A stretch of 64,000 nt of DNA from Ferruginibacter lapsinanis (GCF_020783315.1 NZ_CP086063.1:2282501-2346500); one strand, 5' to 3'; counted from the first letter of the stretch, positions 1 through 10,188 are shown. The notes: generated by a model not told the origin, from the letters alone. Made by a program: numbers and translations.

Positions 1-108
1 TTAGATCCTTACGAAAAAGAGACTTATGTGGCAGTATTATCCAATGGTAAACAATTGCCGGTAAGTAAAACCGGTTATGCAAAATTGAAAGAGGTGTTGG
101 GTATTTAA
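1..108 (+). CDS. LytTR-type response regulator, C-terminal fragment
   Basis: The window opens inside a reading frame of 35 codons that ends in TAA at 106-108. The peptide contains VLSNGKQLPVSKTGYAKLKE, which has the look of the last strands of a LytTR DNA-binding domain, where a short basic turn is followed by the final helix. LytTR proteins in this phylum are usually response regulators of the LytT/AlgR kind, paired with a membrane histidine kinase. Only the C-terminal end is present, so receiver domain and partner cannot be seen. A rho-independent hairpin follows 42 bp later. Confidence 0.6.
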   Translation, partial: LDPYEKETYVAVLSNGKQLPVSKTGYAKLKEVLGI

Positions 109-150
109 GGGAGAGTCTAGACAGATACATTAGCTAGTATATATAAATAT

Positions 151-174
151 AAAGCCCCGGAAACCCGGGGCTTT
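151..174. terminator. Bidirectional terminator hairpin
   Basis: AAAGCCCCGG and CCGGGGCTTT form a 10-bp stem around a 4-nt loop (AAAC). It lies between two convergent genes and has A and T runs on the flanks, so it can serve both the LytTR gene and the adhesin gene. Confidence 0.85.
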
Positions 175-201
175 ATATTTCAGTTTAAAAGAATAAACAG
201 T

Positions 202-3200
202 CTATCTGTATAATTTCAAATTGGTTTTATTGTTATCAGGTGCAATTACTTCAAGCAGATAAATACCTTTTGGCAATGAATTACCTATTGATAAACTTTG
301 TGATGCAGAGCCTTCGCTGATAGTAAATGTGCTGTTTTTTACCATTTGCCCATTACTGCTAAATAATCCTAGTTTGTAAACACCACCTTTTTGATTTAAA
401 AACTGTATACTAACAGTTTGTCCGTCCGGAGTGATCGCTGCTTTGATCGCATCAGTTTTGGTTTTAGCAGAGATGGAAACTATCTGGCTGTAATGTGCAT
501 TTCCGCTGGTTTCAATACATTTTATCCTGTAAAAAATATTTGAAGCATTTGTATTGTTATCTGTCCAGCTGTATTGCATAGAAGAACCATTGTTGTTTAC
601 AATACCAGTTGAATATACTTTGCTGAAATTTGTTCCATCCACAGATCTTTCTACTTCGTATTGTTTTACATTCGTTTCAGTTTCTACATTCCAGTCTACT
701 TTATTACCGATATTATTTTTTTTGACAGTAATATTCGAAAATTTAACTGGTAATATTCCTGCCTGTCTAAAAACCAGCTTGAAGCGATCGGGGTTAGCAG
801 AAGCAGCATCTCCATTGATGCTGAAATCAACAATGGTAACACCATTCAGGTTGATAGGAGTGGATGTATTCAGATAGCTATCTTCCAACATTCCCACAGA
901 TACTTTTTGATTCAGATTATCTGCTTTTATCTCAAAACGATAATTGCGTTGTGTGGTTTTTGCCAATTTATAAAACATAGTATCCAAATCTCCAGGCACA
1001 GGCCTTCTTTCAGCAGATAAAGTTTTGTTAGCTCTAAAGAAGCTTATATTTTCATTTGTATTACCCATTTTAGGAGCATCTTCTAATGTTACATTGGAAC
1101 TGAAGTTGTCATTGTAGTCTGCAATAACTCCATCTGCCAGTGTGGTTGAAGCGGCATCAACCAGGTAAAGATTCGTTTTTAAAGCAGCAGGTTTACTAAA
1201 GCCGGATGGTCTTGCGCTTGGTGCTGCTGTATATTTGCAATCTTCAGTAAAAGTAATTGAAGCAGGGCCGTCAGAACTTGTTTGTATCAATACAGCTTGA
1301 CCACTTTCTATTATTTTAGTTTGTGTGCTTGCACCAACTGATGAAGAGAAAATACCATCTCCATCCATATCATCCAGCATAACATAGCCACCTACCGTAT
1401 TCATATTCGGGTCCCATGCATAAAATCTTTTTACCACATTTGTTCTGGTAACTTTATCAAAATCTATCGGTGATGCATATGGGTTACCAATCAAGGCATA
1501 TTTTCCCATCACGGAGGACGCAGTAAAAGTCTGATCTCCTGTTTGTAATTTACCGGCACTACTTAATGTAGTGCTATTGGAATAACCCAGGCTAAGATTT
1601 GTTGGATTTCTATCTCCTCTCATAAAAACAAAATACCCGATATTATCTCCCGAACCGGTGTTATTTGAAATTGGGACGTTGGTGTTGCTAACGTTAACCA
1701 AGGCTTGTGTAGAAAGATTAAACCATTTCATCGAAGCTGCTGCGCCGGCATCTAAACCATTTCCTCCACCCGGCGAGGTTACAATAGTACCTCTGCCTTG
1801 TGTGTATACACCTCCATTCTGCCATGATTCGAAAATTGTATTGGCGTTACTTAAAGGAGATGTCATTAAGCGCCATGCTCTTTTTGCAGGGAAATAACGT
1901 TCTACAATAAATTTACCACCGCCGGAATAATCGAGATCTCCACCAACAGTTGCTACACTTGCTGTACCAGCTGAATCGGAAGACAAAGTGATAGTTTTAT
2001 CTGTAAGGTCAATGGTGCCGTTAGTAGGTGTAAGTACACCAGTCAGTGCAAAGGATTTGTCAATTGAAACGCCTGCAACATTATCCACTTCAAGATTATT
2101 CATGGCGTTGATAGTGGCATTGCTGCCTGGAAAATATTGTGTGGCTGTTCCATTTAAAATAATGCTGCCATTATTTGTCAATGTACCACTATTCGTATAG
2201 TTGCCGGTTATAGTAAGGTTTCCATCAGCTGCAACCGTTAGAGAAGCACCGGGTGCAATATCCAGGTTGCCAACTGTTATTGTTCCGGAAATAACCGGAT
2301 AGCTTGAGGCTCCTGCCGATAAAGTAAGATCAATGATTCCTGAAGGTACAATGCCTCCGCACCAATTCGCTGTGTTATTCCAATTGTTATCAACAGCACC
2401 TATCCAGTTACTGCCTGCAAAATTAATAGTAACATCATCTGTTGAAGTATTGCATGGAGAATTAGAAATACTCCATCTTAAAACATAGGTTGTGCCTATA
2501 GTTCCCGTAAATGTTGACGTGGGGCTGGCATCATTGCTGAACGAACCTCCGCTGCCACTTATGATACTCCAACTTCCTGTTCCAATGGAAGGCGTGTTGG
2601 CGGCTAAAATTGCTGTTGTGCCGCAGGGGTTTTGATCTGGTCCTGCATTTGCCGTGGTGGGCAATGGTGTAACCGTTATAACGGCACTGCCGGTTTTATC
2701 TGCTGCCTGGGCAGTACAATTAGCATCCAATAAAGTACTGATAGTATAAGTGGTGGTGGTTGTTGGACTAACGTTTACGGATAAAGGACTGGTACTGCCG
2801 CTAAAGGCTGTTCCGTTGGATAACGTTCCGCTCCATGGCCCAACACCTGTTACTGCTATGCTTAATGTTGTGGTTTGTCCGTTGCAAATGGTCGTTGTAC
2901 CACTGATAACGCCTGTCGGACTATTGATTGACACAACCACCGGTTTGATGTCATAACAACCGCCGGCAATCGTTCCTTTAATATAATAGGTTCCTGCTGT
3001 TGTTACTGCAGAAGGAGAAGACAGTGATGAACTGGCTGCTGCATCGTTCCAATAAGTAAAGATCAATCCGCTGGTAGAACCTGTGGTTATTGCAGAAGCA
3101 GTTAAATTAACCGTAGATGGTTTACATACAGCTGCAGGATTGTTGATGACAACTGTAGGAGTAGAGCAAATAGCTAATTCAGCCAGCGCAAAATCTCCAA

Positions 3201-6200
3201 AACTGGTTAAACCTGTTGATTGTGTGCTGGTAGAAGTTTTAGTTCCTACTGTAGGGTAGGTCCATGATGCATTATAATTTCCTACTAAAAAATTAGCGGT
3301 ATTGGCCGATGCATCTTTATCGCCGGTAATAAAATTAAATGTAGCCGAATAATTTGTAAATGTTGTTCCGCTGTTGGTTAAAGTCCAGTAGCGGTTTATA
3401 GAAAGGCTTCCGTTAAGATTTGATGATGGGATAGAAGGATGGTCTGTATTCGTAGATCTTGCTGTAATGTTTCCTGCAACAGAAACACTGGCAAATACAA
3501 TCGTTACAGGCGAATAATTGCTTGCATCACCTATATCAAAAGTTCTTGATACACTACTACCTGTAGCAATATTTCTTTGTTCATTTCCATTTATATGCCC
3601 GCTGGTACGAACTACACTGCCGGTACTGCTGATAATTACAGTGCTGCTCCCTGTTGTAATAACACCGGAGGTAAAAGTTAATACGCCTGTAATAGTTGAG
3701 CTGATTGTTTGATTGATACCGGTTACATTATTTAAGGTAAGATTTTTAAAAGTAGTAGAGCCACTGCCACCAAGTGTTTGTGTTGTAGATCCACTGAATG
3801 TAACAGTGCCTGTGCCGGCGACAAATCCGCCAACGCCAACATTATTGATCCAGTTTCCTCCCAATACAATATTTCTGTTATTAGTAGCATTGCTCAATAC
3901 ACCTGCATTGATCGTTAAATTTCCGTTTACAGTAATGTCTGTAGTAGAAATAGTTTTAGTTCCGCTGCCTGATAGGGTTAAGTGATGATATGTCTGACTT
4001 CTGATAGTAGCACTAGCTGAACGATAATCTACTGTATTTCCTGTAGCGGTAGACGTTAGTGTGGTAATACTCAATGGAGTGGTACTGGCTAATGCTAATA
4101 TAGCATTGGTGCCTTGTACCAATGTTGTTCCGGTCAATGTACCTCCAACTAGAACTGTTCCGGTAATATTGTTTGTTAATGTGCCAACATTTACATCCAA
4201 TACACCGGATGTTTTAATGTCTCCTGCACCTGTCCATGTTTGTGTGGCGCTGGTTCTGATAGTCCCCACATTAAAAGCGAGTGCTGATGTATTATTTTGT
4301 ACAATACCTCCTGCAAAGATCAGTCTGCCTAATGTTGTTACCGAGGTAGCGGTAAATGTAGAACTGCTTCCAACACTAACCAGCCCGGTGAAAGTGGTGA
4401 TACCGGTTCCGTTATTATCCAGAAATGCGCCTGCTCCACTCATGGTAGTGGTACCAGTTACAGAAAGATCTCCTGTGGTACTCACAGTTAATAAACCAGT
4501 GAGGGTTAAGTTTCTAACAGAATAATTAATAAGTGTTCCTCCGAAAGTGACACCTGTTGTAGCAGTGCCCGCCACAGTTAAGTCGGCATTTCCTAAAACG
4601 GTAATACCTCTTGCAAAACTCATATTCACAGTTCCGGTCAATGTTTTATTGTCACCTATAGTTGCAGCGCCTGCAGAGAAAGCGCCTGCGGTGTTGGTAA
4701 AACCCGAACTGAAGATCATATTGGCTGCGGTTGTTACTGACGTTGATGTCCATGCTCCTGTTGAGTTATGTGTAACAAGTCCGGTAAAAGTAGTGATACC
4801 CGTATTGTTATTATCTGTAAATGTACCACCACCGGTTATTGATGTTGTTCCTGTAACAGTGAAGTTACCGGTAGTACTAACTAATAGTGTGCCCGTTAAC
4901 GTTAGGTTTCCGGAAATCGTATAATTAATTAATGTGCCTGCAAATCTTACACCCCCTGCGCCTGTAATGGTGATATTTCCTAAACCACCAATTGAAAGGC
5001 CATTATTAAAGATCATAACAACGGCACCCGATAAAGTTTGACCATTGCCTATACTTGCACCACCTGCACTAAAAGTACCGGCAGTATTTGTAAAGCCCGC
5101 TGTAAATACCATATTGGCAGGAGTAGTTACGGCAGTAGATGTCCAGGAGCCTGTTGAATTATGTGTAACAAGACCGGTAAAAGTAGTAACACCGGCATTA
5201 TTGTTATCAATGAAAGATCCTGCGCCGGTAATAGAAGTAGTGCCGCTTACAGTAAGATTACCTGTTGTTGTTAACGATAGCCTTCCTGTAAGGATTAAAT
5301 TTCTTACAGCATAATTGATAGAAGTGCCACCGAATGTAACACCGGTTGTTGCGGTACCTGCAACGGTCAAATCACCATTACCTGCTATCGTAATACCGTT
5401 TGCAAAGCTCATATTCACTGTGCCGGTCAGTGTTTGGTTATCACCAATGGTAGCAGCGCCAGCTGAAAAAGTACCACTGGTATTTGTAAAACCGGAAGTG
5501 AACACCATTCTTGATGCAGTAGTTACTGCAGTTGATGTCCAGGCCCCGGTGGAATTTTTTATGATCGTTCCTGAAAATGAGGTAGTACCTGTATTGTTGT
5601 TATCTGTAAAAGCACCTGTACCACTAATAGACGTGGTGCCCGTTACTGTTAAATTTCCGGTAGTGCTCACCGTTAGTAAACCCGTTAGTGTTAAGTTTCT
5701 TACAGAATAATTTATGCTTGTGCCGCCAAAACTAACACCCGTTGTGGTAGACCCGGCAATTGTTATATCTGAGTTGCCTAAAACAGTAATGCCATTGGCA
5801 AAACTCATATTAACAGTTCCGGTCAGTGTTTTATTATCTCCAATAGTAGCTGCGCCTGCCGAAAATGTACCGGCTGTATTTGTAAACCCATTTGAGAATA
5901 CCATATTGGCTGCCGTTGTTACAGAGGTTGACGTCCAGGTGCCTGCAGTTTTTGTAACAAGACCGGTAAATGTATTAGTACCTGTATTACTTGCATCACT
6001 GATCGTGCCGGCTGTTGAGGTAGTACCTCCAACACTAAAAGTACCGGTAGATAAATTCAGCGTACCATTTGAGTTTACAGTTAAATTACCCGATGTGCTT
6101 AATGAAAAAGTGCCTAATGTTAATGTTCCGCTGGTGGCACCGCCTATAACAATTGAGCCTACACTATTGGCAGGCGAAATATTTAATGTTACAGTATTGC

Positions 6201-6495
6201 CACCAAGAATGTTAACAACACAAGAGGCACATGCATTTTGGCCGGGATAATCTGTAGCAGTTACCCATGCAGAACCATTATATTTTTGCCAGCTTGAGGT
6301 TGCATTCCAGTTCATGGTGACTGCGTTAGAACGATAGTCACCCGTTGTTTGACCGAAAGAAGTTACGGAGCAAAGCATAGATCCTATTAGAAAAAGAATA
6401 CATGCAATTTTTCTTGAAAATATTGCAGATGTTTTACATTTTTTAAAATGGATAAACTGCTTACTGATAAGGGAGTAGAGTAGTTTGTTTCTCAT
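202..6495 (-). CDS. Giant repeat-rich secreted adhesin with T9SS type-A sorting domain
   Basis: A 2097-residue exported protein. An N-terminal signal segment has a hydrophobic run at about residues 30-48 ending near SFGQ. From about residue 174 there are four full tandem units of about 131 residues plus a partial fifth, rich in Thr, Gly, Ser, Asn and Val, with recurring words such as NMVFSNGFTNTAGTFSAG and GVTFGGTSINY. Next come Ig/PKD-like regions (about 1100-1370), a module with the motif NNWNNTANWCGG, and further beta-rich domains. The last 70 residues match the Por-type (type A) C-terminal sorting domain, with LPKGIYLLEV before the end. The family role is cell-surface attachment or gliding; the ligand is unknown. 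The composition explains the many long but false frames on the opposite strand. Confidence 0.85.
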   Translation of the reverse strand: MRNKLLYSLISKQFIHFKKCKTSAIFSRKIACILFLIGSMLCSVTSFGQTTGDYRSNAVTMNWNATSSWQKYNGSAWVTATDYPGQNACASCVVNILGGNTVTLNISPANSVGSIVIGGATSGTLTLGTFSLSTSGNLTVNSNGTLNLSTGTFSVGGTTSTAGTISDASNTGTNTFTGLVTKTAGTWTSTSVTTAANMVFSNGFTNTAGTFSAGAATIGDNKTLTGTVNMSFANGITVLGNSDITIAGSTTTGVSFGGTSINYSVRNLTLTGLLTVSTTGNLTVTGTTSISGTGAFTDNNNTGTTSFSGTIIKNSTGAWTSTAVTTASRMVFTSGFTNTSGTFSAGAATIGDNQTLTGTVNMSFANGITIAGNGDLTVAGTATTGVTFGGTSINYAVRNLILTGRLSLTTTGNLTVSGTTSITGAGSFIDNNNAGVTTFTGLVTHNSTGSWTSTAVTTPANMVFTAGFTNTAGTFSAGGASIGNGQTLSGAVVMIFNNGLSIGGLGNITITGAGGVRFAGTLINYTISGNLTLTGTLLVSTTGNFTVTGTTSITGGGTFTDNNNTGITTFTGLVTHNSTGAWTSTSVTTAANMIFSSGFTNTAGAFSAGAATIGDNKTLTGTVNMSFARGITVLGNADLTVAGTATTGVTFGGTLINYSVRNLTLTGLLTVSTTGDLSVTGTTTMSGAGAFLDNNGTGITTFTGLVSVGSSSTFTATSVTTLGRLIFAGGIVQNNTSALAFNVGTIRTSATQTWTGAGDIKTSGVLDVNVGTLTNNITGTVLVGGTLTGTTLVQGTNAILALASTTPLSITTLTSTATGNTVDYRSASATIRSQTYHHLTLSGSGTKTISTTDITVNGNLTINAGVLSNATNNRNIVLGGNWINNVGVGGFVAGTGTVTFSGSTTQTLGGSGSTTFKNLTLNNVTGINQTISSTITGVLTFTSGVITTGSSTVIISSTGSVVRTSGHINGNEQRNIATGSSVSRTFDIGDASNYSPVTIVFASVSVAGNITARSTNTDHPSIPSSNLNGSLSINRYWTLTNSGTTFTNYSATFNFITGDKDASANTANFLVGNYNASWTYPTVGTKTSTSTQSTGLTSFGDFALAELAICSTPTVVINNPAAVCKPSTVNLTASAITTGSTSGLIFTYWNDAAASSSLSSPSAVTTAGTYYIKGTIAGGCYDIKPVVVSINSPTGVISGTTTICNGQTTTLSIAVTGVGPWSGTLSNGTAFSGSTSPLSVNVSPTTTTTYTISTLLDANCTAQAADKTGSAVITVTPLPTTANAGPDQNPCGTTAILAANTPSIGTGSWSIISGSGGSFSNDASPTSTFTGTIGTTYVLRWSISNSPCNTSTDDVTINFAGSNWIGAVDNNWNNTANWCGGIVPSGIIDLTLSAGASSYPVISGTITVGNLDIAPGASLTVAADGNLTITGNYTNSGTLTNNGSIILNGTATQYFPGSNATINAMNNLEVDNVAGVSIDKSFALTGVLTPTNGTIDLTDKTITLSSDSAGTASVATVGGDLDYSGGGKFIVERYFPAKRAWRLMTSPLSNANTIFESWQNGGVYTQGRGTIVTSPGGGNGLDAGAAASMKWFNLSTQALVNVSNTNVPISNNTGSGDNIGYFVFMRGDRNPTNLSLGYSNSTTLSSAGKLQTGDQTFTASSVMGKYALIGNPYASPIDFDKVTRTNVVKRFYAWDPNMNTVGGYVMLDDMDGDGIFSSSVGASTQTKIIESGQAVLIQTSSDGPASITFTEDCKYTAAPSARPSGFSKPAALKTNLYLVDAASTTLADGVIADYNDNFSSNVTLEDAPKMGNTNENISFFRANKTLSAERRPVPGDLDTMFYKLAKTTQRNYRFEIKADNLNQKVSVGMLEDSYLNTSTPINLNGVTIVDFSINGDAASANPDRFKLVFRQAGILPVKFSNITVKKNNIGNKVDWNVETETNVKQYEVERSVDGTNFSKVYSTGIVNNNGSSMQYSWTDNNTNASNIFYRIKCIETSGNAHYSQIVSISAKTKTDAIKAAITPDGQTVSIQFLNQKGGVYKLGLFSSNGQMVKNSTFTISEGSASQSLSIGNSLPKGIYLLEVIAPDNNKTNLKLYR
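4399..5976 (-). repeat. Tandem coding repeats, about 393 bp (131 aa) per unit
   Basis: Four consecutive units of about 393 bp lie inside the adhesin gene, followed by a degenerate fifth. Landmarks repeat at about 5820, 5424, 5034 and 4636. Units are clearly alike in protein but diverged at many third codon positions, so they are old duplications or are under selection against slippage. Confidence 0.8.
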
Positions 6496-6955
6496 TATGT
6501 TTAAGATATTGGATGGTTTGTTTCGTAAGTAATTAATATATAGTTGAATACGAATTAATACTTATGGCCCTTAATAACGTACTGCTGAAATAAAATATTA
6601 TATATTAATATAAAATAGTATAGAAATTATACTACAAAGTGTAGATAAAATTCTGTTTTTATTACATAAGTGTATGTATATCAATATGTTAATAACATTT
6701 CGTTGATTTAGAAATATTTTTATTATTTCTTCCAAACATCTACAAAGTGTTCTGTATAAACTGATTATATATATATCAGGTGTGGGAGATAGGTACACCA
6801 GGGAATTGTTTACAGTGCTGTCAAAAAGTTGACTAAAGGAAGAGGAGTTTTGGCGATATTGACAAAAAAGAAGAGTCCTTTATCTTAGTGTAGTTTGTAA
6901 TGAAGTGCCTGAGCAGCAGTTAGAAATTACGCAGAAACTGTTGATTGGTGTAAAT
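6496..6955. other. AT-rich gap upstream of the adhesin gene
   Basis: About 460 bp without a supported gene. It is very AT-rich and should hold the adhesin promoter, although no clear CAAAnnTA (the minus-strand form of the Bacteroidota -7 element) is visible close to the start codon. A small dyad, TAGTATA...TATACTA, lies at 6616-6634. A 66-codon minus-strand frame here has low-complexity AT-driven composition and no family resemblance, so I do not call it. Confidence 0.5.
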
Positions 6956-6984
6956 TATAAACCCCGAAAGAATCGGGGTTTATA
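6956..6984 (-). terminator. Terminator hairpin downstream of tRNA-Arg
   Basis: TATAAACCCCGA and TCGGGGTTTATA form a 12-bp stem around the loop AAGAA, 8 bp after the tRNA 3' end on the minus strand. The T-run is weak. Confidence 0.7.
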
Positions 6985-6992
6985 AATCTCTT

Positions 6993-7069
<77 letters not shown>

Positions 7070-7133
7070 GTTTTGAGGGTGCAAATATAGAGAAAAATAC
7101 TTGTAGGGAAGTAAAGAATCTAAAAAATATTGA

Positions 7134-8108
7134 TTAATGCTGCAAGCTTCTCTTCTTTATCATCCCCCCCTTGGTATCTTTCACGCTGCTCATCACTACA
7201 AAGGCGTAGGGGTCTATCTTTGTGATCTCGTTATTTAATTTATTTAATTCCAAACGGGTGATAACTGTATATACAATATCTGTTTCATTCGTTTCACCGC
7301 TCTTGCCATAACCGCGTCTTCCTTTATACACAGTTACCCCTCTGCCAAGGTCATTAATGATCATTTGTCTTATTTCTTCATTGTGTGATGAAATAATGGT
7401 AACTCCTGTGTACTCTTCAATACCTTCAATTACAAAGTCAAGTGTTTTAGAAGCAGCCAGGTAAGTAAGCAAAGAATACAATGCAGCCTCAATATTTAGG
7501 AAATAAGCAGCAAATGAAAAGATCATGATATTGATAATGATAATAATATCACCAATTGTAGTACCCAGTTTTCTGCTCAAAAAAATGGCCATTACTTCTG
7601 TGCCGTCAATTACCGCACCGCCTCTTATAGAAAGTCCGATACCGGCCCCTAAGAAAAAGCCGCCAAACACAGAAGCCAATAATTTATCATGCGTTACCTC
7701 ACCAAAATGAATGGTAGCAACTGCTACCGCTAAACCCGTTATGGCGATAGCAGTTTTAATGGCAAATTGTTTACTGATTATTTTGTAGCCTGTATATACA
7801 AACGGGATGTTCAATAAAAGAATGAATATATAGATAGGGTAGCCGCTTACCGCATTTACCAGTAGTGAAATACCTGTAACACCTCCATCAATAAAACTAT
7901 TAGGTATCAGGAAACCTTCCAGTCCAAATGCTGCGGAAGTAATACCTACGGCAATTAATACAATATCCTTTACCCAACGGCGGATATTGATCTTAAGTTC
8001 ACGGAATCCTTTCGCCAATTCAAATGAAGAATATTCATCCGACTGCCGTTCCGGATCTTTTTCATCCAGGATGGTCTGTATTATTATCTTCTTCCAGATA
8101 TTTCTCAT
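7134..8108 (-). CDS. YitT family membrane protein (DUF161/DUF2179)
   Basis: A 324-residue protein with about 70 soluble N-terminal residues, then five or six hydrophobic segments (about 47-220) typical of the YitT membrane domain, including the glycine-rich stretch FGGFFLGAGIGLSIRGGA and the conserved DGTEV. The C-terminal 90 residues match the DUF2179 cytosolic domain (GVTVYKGRRGYG, then IVYTVITRLELNKL). YitT proteins are widespread and their substrate is not established. The N-terminal tail is longer than usual for the family. The gene follows the ABC-F gene on the same strand after 94 bp and may be cotranscribed. Start: ATG at 8108. Confidence 0.9.
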   Translation of the reverse strand: MRNIWKKIIIQTILDEKDPERQSDEYSSFELAKGFRELKINIRRWVKDIVLIAVGITSAAFGLEGFLIPNSFIDGGVTGISLLVNAVSGYPIYIFILLLNIPFVYTGYKIISKQFAIKTAIAITGLAVAVATIHFGEVTHDKLLASVFGGFFLGAGIGLSIRGGAVIDGTEVMAIFLSRKLGTTIGDIIIIINIMIFSFAAYFLNIEAALYSLLTYLAASKTLDFVIEGIEEYTGVTIISSHNEEIRQMIINDLGRGVTVYKGRRGYGKSGETNETDIVYTVITRLELNKLNNEITKIDPYAFVVMSSVKDTKGGMIKKRSLQH

Positions 8109-8202
8109 GTACTGAATTGTGGTATCAGCAAATTACAAAAAATTGGGGAGACTGTTGTAGTATGCAGCATCAATTAATTATGCAATCGTGTGTATATGAA
8201 TA

Positions 8203-10188
8203 CTATCCGATCTTCTCTTCGAGTTCCATTACCTTTTCGAATACAGTTTCGTATTCTTTGTTTAATGTATTCAGTTCTGCAGAAATAGTTTTGTATTCGT
8301 TTTCGGTTTGTTGAAACTTTTCTTTGTTAGCATAACTATCAGGCGAAGCCATCAAAGTTTCCAACTCTAATTTACGTTTATTGAGTTGTGCTAATTTCTC
8401 TTCTATCTGTTGAAAACGATTTTTATTTTTTTGATACTCTTTTTTTAATTCTTTATCAATTGAAGTATTGGTGTTTTGAGGTGCCGGTTCCGCAGCTTTT
8501 ACTTGCTTATTGTCTGTAGCCTGTTGCTTATTGCTTGTCGCTTGTTGCTTATTATCAGTTGCCTGTGCTGCATTTGCTTTCTTTGCTGCTTCTCTTTTTT
8601 CTTTCCATATTTCCCACTCCGCATAAGTACCTTTAAATTCTACTATCTTATGGTCTTCTATTTCCCATATTTTATTAGCGATCTTACTTACAAAATGTCT
8701 ATCATGACTCACAAATACCAAACTACCTTCATAGTTATTCAAGGCGCCTATCAACAGATCAACAGAATGTATGTCGAGATGATTCGTAGGTTCATCCAGC
8801 ATTAAAAAGTTTGCCTTACTTACAATTGTTTTTGCTAAAGCAACCCTTGCTTTTTCTCCACCACTCAATACTTTAATTTTTTTATCTACATCATCACCAC
8901 TAAATAAGAAACAACCTAACAAACTTCTTAATTCCAGGTCAGTTTTGCCACTACGACTTTCTCTCATTTCATCCAAAACGGAGTTCTCAATATTTAGTGC
9001 TTCCAGCTGATGCTGTGCGTAAAAAGATTCTTCAACATTATGTCCCCAGATCCTTTCTCCGGTAATTTCTTCACTGCCTACAATCACTCTCAGTAAGGTA
9101 GATTTACCTTTTCCATTGGCGCCGATCAATGCGATCTTGTCTCCACGATCAATTTCAGCGCCGGTATTTTCCATTATTTTAAGATCGCCAAAACTTTTGC
9201 TTACACCTTTTAATGTACATAATACTCTGCCGGGCTGTTTATCAATAGAGAAATTGATACGCATATTCGGACGTTCGATCTCTACGTTTTCTATTCTGTC
9301 CAGTTTCTCCAAACGCTTTACAATACTTTGAGCTGCTGCAGCTTTACTTGCCTTAGCTTTAAATCGTTCAACAAAACGTTCGTTCTGTCTTATATAATCC
9401 TGCTGATTTTCGTATGCTTTCTGTTGTATTTCTACCCGTAACGCTTTTTCTGTTTCGTAATAAGAATAGTTGCCTGTATAAAAATGTAATTTTTGTTGAT
9501 ACAGTTCCACCACTTTATTCACCATTCTGTCGAGGAAATAACGGTCATGGCTAACCATAACTACCGCACCCTGGTAATGTAATAAATATTTTTCCAACCA
9601 TTCAATACTCGGAAGATCAAGGTGATTCGTAGGTTCATCCAGTAACAATACATCCGGTGCCATCAGGATCATTTTAGCCAGTAACACCCTCATACGCCAG
9701 CCTCCGCTAAATAGTTTATAAGGTTTGCTCAAACTTTCATTGCTAAAACCAAGACCTTGCAAGATCTCTTCTGTTTTATGATGAATATTGTAACCCCCTA
9801 AAACATCCAGTTCATGTAATTTTTCAGAATATTCGATGGCCAGGGTTTCATCCCCTGTTTTTTCGAGTTCTAAACCAATGGCCTCAATTTCTTTTTCTAA
9901 TTGTTTAACTCTTTCAAAAGCGCCCATGGCCACTTCTAAAATAGAATCTTCGGTATCAAAACTCAATAGATCCTGATGTAAAAAACCGATGGTTGTCTCT
10001 CTGCCTTGTTCAACAGAGCCTTTGCTAGGTAAGTATTGACGGGTTAATACCTTTAGTAAAGTAGATTTTCCGGTGCCATTATATCCTATTAAAGCGATTC
10101 TTTCATTGGGTTGTATATGCCAGGTAGCATCTTCCACAATTGTACGGGCTCCAAACTCAAATGTTACATTTTGTAATCCTAAAAGCAT
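8203..10188 (-). CDS. ABC-F family ATPase (ribosome-associated type)
   Basis: A 661-residue soluble protein with two ABC ATPase domains and no membrane segment. Walker A motifs are GYNGTGKST (near residue 35) and GANGKGKST (near 355); signatures are LFSGGWRMR and LSGGEKARV; each half has LLDEPTNHLD or MLDEPTNHLD. The linker between the domains (about 245-310) is rich in charged and aromatic residues, as in ABC-F proteins, which act on the ribosome in translation rather than in transport. The C-terminal part is a charged coiled coil, usual for the Uup/YdiF branch. Between the second ABC domain and the coiled coil lies a period-7 insert built of NKQQATS/D (see 8503..8565). A promoter element is at 10211-10218. 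Confidence 0.93.
   Translation of the reverse strand: MLLGLQNVTFEFGARTIVEDATWHIQPNERIALIGYNGTGKSTLLKVLTRQYLPSKGSVEQGRETTIGFLHQDLLSFDTEDSILEVAMGAFERVKQLEKEIEAIGLELEKTGDETLAIEYSEKLHELDVLGGYNIHHKTEEILQGLGFSNESLSKPYKLFSGGWRMRVLLAKMILMAPDVLLLDEPTNHLDLPSIEWLEKYLLHYQGAVVMVSHDRYFLDRMVNKVVELYQQKLHFYTGNYSYYETEKALRVEIQQKAYENQQDYIRQNERFVERFKAKASKAAAAQSIVKRLEKLDRIENVEIERPNMRINFSIDKQPGRVLCTLKGVSKSFGDLKIMENTGAEIDRGDKIALIGANGKGKSTLLRVIVGSEEITGERIWGHNVEESFYAQHQLEALNIENSVLDEMRESRSGKTDLELRSLLGCFLFSGDDVDKKIKVLSGGEKARVALAKTIVSKANFLMLDEPTNHLDIHSVDLLIGALNNYEGSLVFVSHDRHFVSKIANKIWEIEDHKIVEFKGTYAEWEIWKEKREAAKKANAAQATDNKQQATSNKQQATDNKQVKAAEPAPQNTNTSIDKELKKEYQKNKNRFQQIEEKLAQLNKRKLELETLMASPDSYANKEKFQQTENEYKTISAELNTLNKEYETVFEKVMELEEKIG
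8503..8565 (-). repeat. Nine tandem heptamers inside the ABC-F coding sequence
   Basis: On the minus strand nine consecutive 7-nt words follow the consensus (C/T)AAGCAA, for example CAAGCAA, TAAGCAA, CAAGCGA and CAGGCTA. Because 3 x 7 nt equals 7 codons, the protein gains a 7-residue repeat (QATDNKQ / QATSNKQ). It falls in the hydrophilic linker before the C-terminal coiled coil. Confidence 0.9.

Noticed and set aside
554-6250. A dozen plus-strand frames of 60-180 codons inside the adhesin gene, rich in Val, Pro, Leu and Thr
   Set aside because: They are mirror frames of the repetitive Thr/Gly/Asn-rich adhesin on the minus strand; their composition follows from its codon use and they match no family.
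202-6495. Adhesin repeats as a CRISPR array or satellite
   Set aside because: The 393-bp period, in-frame coding and lack of equal spacers exclude CRISPR; units are protein domains.
6598-6798. 66-codon minus-strand frame upstream of the adhesin
   Set aside because: AT-driven Ile/Tyr/Asn-rich translation, no promoter or family resemblance.
8503-8565. Heptamer run as a frameshift or assembly error
   Set aside because: The frame is intact on both sides and the number of words (nine, 63 bp) keeps it, so a coding insert is the simpler reading.
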